Shown here piece after piece: positions 62,941-64,000 of a stretch of 64,000 bases of DNA; positions within the stretch are counted from its first letter, which is position 1, and the number at the start of each line of letters is the position of its first letter. The stretch covers positions 248,001 to 312,000 of the forward strand of contig NW_027136909.1 of the NCBI RefSeq assembly GCF_040869045.1, given 5' to 3'. Both the position numbers and the translations under genes were made by a program. Under the pieces are notes generated by a model. The model had not been told where the DNA came from, ran no database searches, and saw only the letters and a program-made list of their open reading frames with translations. The DNA comes from Eurosta solidaginis. Its lineage: Eukaryota; Arthropoda; Insecta; Diptera; Tephritidae.

Positions 62941-64000
62941 GTTTGGTTGGGGTTACCCGACTAAAATGGATAAGTATACATATCTATTGAACCAAGCAAG
63001 ATAGAATCGAATTGGTTTTTGCAGATAATAGGTTTTTATGTGTATATTAATCCACAAGCTTATCCAAGGTTCTACCGTTAACGGTTCAATTTCTACGTTA
63101 TAGTGGTTTGGGTTAACCGATTAAAAGGGATAAGTGTCCATATCTATTGAACCAGGCAAGACAGAATCGATTTTATTTCTGCAGATGGTAGGTTTTTATG
63201 TGTATATTAATCCACAAGCTGATCCAAGGTTCTATCGCTAACAGTTCAATTTCTACGTTATACTTGGTGGGGTTAACCGACTAAAAGGGATAAGTGTCCA
63301 TATCTATTGAACCAAGCAAGATAGAATCGATTTTGTTTTTGCAGATGATAGGTCTTTATGTGTATATTATTCCACAAGCCGATACAAGGTTCTATCGTTA
63401 ACAGTTCAATTTCTACGTTTGGTTGGGGTTAACCGACTAAAATGGATAAGTATACATATCTATTGAACCAAGCAAGATAGAATCGAATTGGTTTTTGCAG
63501 ATAATAGGTTTTTATGTGTACATTAATCCACAAGCTTATCCAAGGTTCTACCGTTAACGGTTCAATTTCTACGTTATAGTGGTTTGGGTTAACCGACTAA
63601 AAGGGATAAGTGTCCATATCTATTGAACCAAGCAAGATAGAATCGATTTTTTTTTGCAGATGATAGGTTTTTATGTGTATATTAATCCACAAGCTGATCC
63701 ACGGTTCTATCGCTAACGGTTCAATTTCTACGTCATACTGGGTGGGGTTAACCGACTAATAGGGATAAGTGTCCATATCTATTGAACCAAGCAAGGTAGA
63801 ATCGAATTTATTTTTGCAGATGGTAGGTCTTTATGTGCATATTAATCCACAAGCTCATCCAAGGTTCTATCGCTAACGGTTCAATTTCTACTGCAAATTG
63901 GGTGGGGTTAACCGACTAAAAGGGTTAAGTGTCCATATCTATTGAACCAAGCAAGACAGAATCGATTTTATTTTTGCAGATAGTAGGTTTTTATGTGTAT
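62941..64000. repeat. Tail of D-type monomers running off the window
   Basis: From about 63,250 the sequence matches 49,906-50,656 at an offset of 13,344, including acgtttggttgggg (63,415 and 50,071), the aatcgattttttttt monomer and ctactgcaaattggg. The match continues to the last base, so the next higher-order unit is cut by the window edge. Confidence 0.75.

Larger units (their letters stand above)
1..64000. repeat. Satellite DNA array, about 160-bp monomer, head to tail
   Basis: The opening acgtc motif recurs every 160 bp (for example at 160, 320, 480 and 640) through to the last base, always on the same strand. About 385-390 monomers fit once the 46-bp partial units are subtracted. Monomers differ from each other by roughly 2-15%, and copies in the same higher-order position are almost identical. 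The consensus is about 37% G+C. No unique sequence, transposon or inversion interrupts the array, and both window ends fall inside it. A 160-bp period is close to the DNA of one nucleosome plus short linker, as in many centromeric satellites. Centromere function is inferred, not shown. The family is unrecognised. The plus strand is arbitrary. Every gene-free stretch in this window is explained by this entry. Confidence 0.98.

Noticed and set aside
1..64000. CRISPR array or other prokaryotic direct-repeat system
   Set aside because: The units are contiguous 160-bp repeats without unique spacers, and there are no cas genes. The HOR pattern is that of eukaryotic satellite DNA.
1..64000. Tandem transposon, LTR or rDNA spacer array
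   Set aside because: No open frame for a transposase or polymerase, no terminal repeats, no target-site duplications and no rRNA sequence was seen. The array never alternates with unique DNA.

Overview
The whole 64-kb window is one uninterrupted array of tandem satellite DNA. No genes, RNA genes, transposons, CRISPR arrays or unique sequence were found on either strand. The basic unit is a monomer of about 160 bp, about 37% G+C counted on a consensus I made by eye. It repeats head to tail in a single orientation roughly 385-390 times and runs off both ends of the window. Megabase-type satellite with higher-order structure points to a eukaryotic chromosome, most likely centromeric or pericentromeric heterochromatin. 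I do not recognise the monomer and cannot name the organism. CpG is not depleted in the consensus (5 seen, about 5.3 expected), which weakly favours a genome with little CpG methylation, such as many invertebrates, or a very recently homogenised array.

Offsets below count from the a of the acgtc motif that opens the window. A typical monomer carries: a G-rich start (9-18); a palindrome GGTTAACC (17-24); a near-invariant block to offset 59; a ClaI-type ATCGAT (72-77); T-rich tracts (77-103); and a second GTTAAC (143-148). Two 21-nt arms (52-72 and 136-156) form an interrupted inverted repeat. A 46-bp partial monomer (offsets 10-55) is inserted at 42 places, always with the same breakpoints, giving 206-bp units.

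Monomer variants are arranged in higher-order repeats (HORs). Block A (1-10,870) has HOR copies of 11-17 monomers. Block B (about 11,490-37,470) has units of about 10-13 kb, including a near-identical 3,611-bp tandem duplication (24,640-31,511) and a local triplication of a 365-bp dimer (12,065-13,159). Block C (37,471-40,780) is a mosaic of short segments. Block D (40,781-47,580) reappears about 14.7-14.9 kb downstream (55,657 to about 61,740) with more divergence. Between them lie a rearranged zone (47,581-51,050) and block E (51,051 to about 56,345), which has 2,443-bp and 1,800-bp HOR copies. The tail (61,740-64,000) again uses D-type monomers.

The layout is what repeated unequal crossover and gene conversion produce: very similar copies in A and B and a more diverged, more rearranged part after about 42 kb. 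One stretch (54,540-55,290) holds an unusual cluster of single-base indels that looks like consensus error, and it creates the only open reading frame of note.
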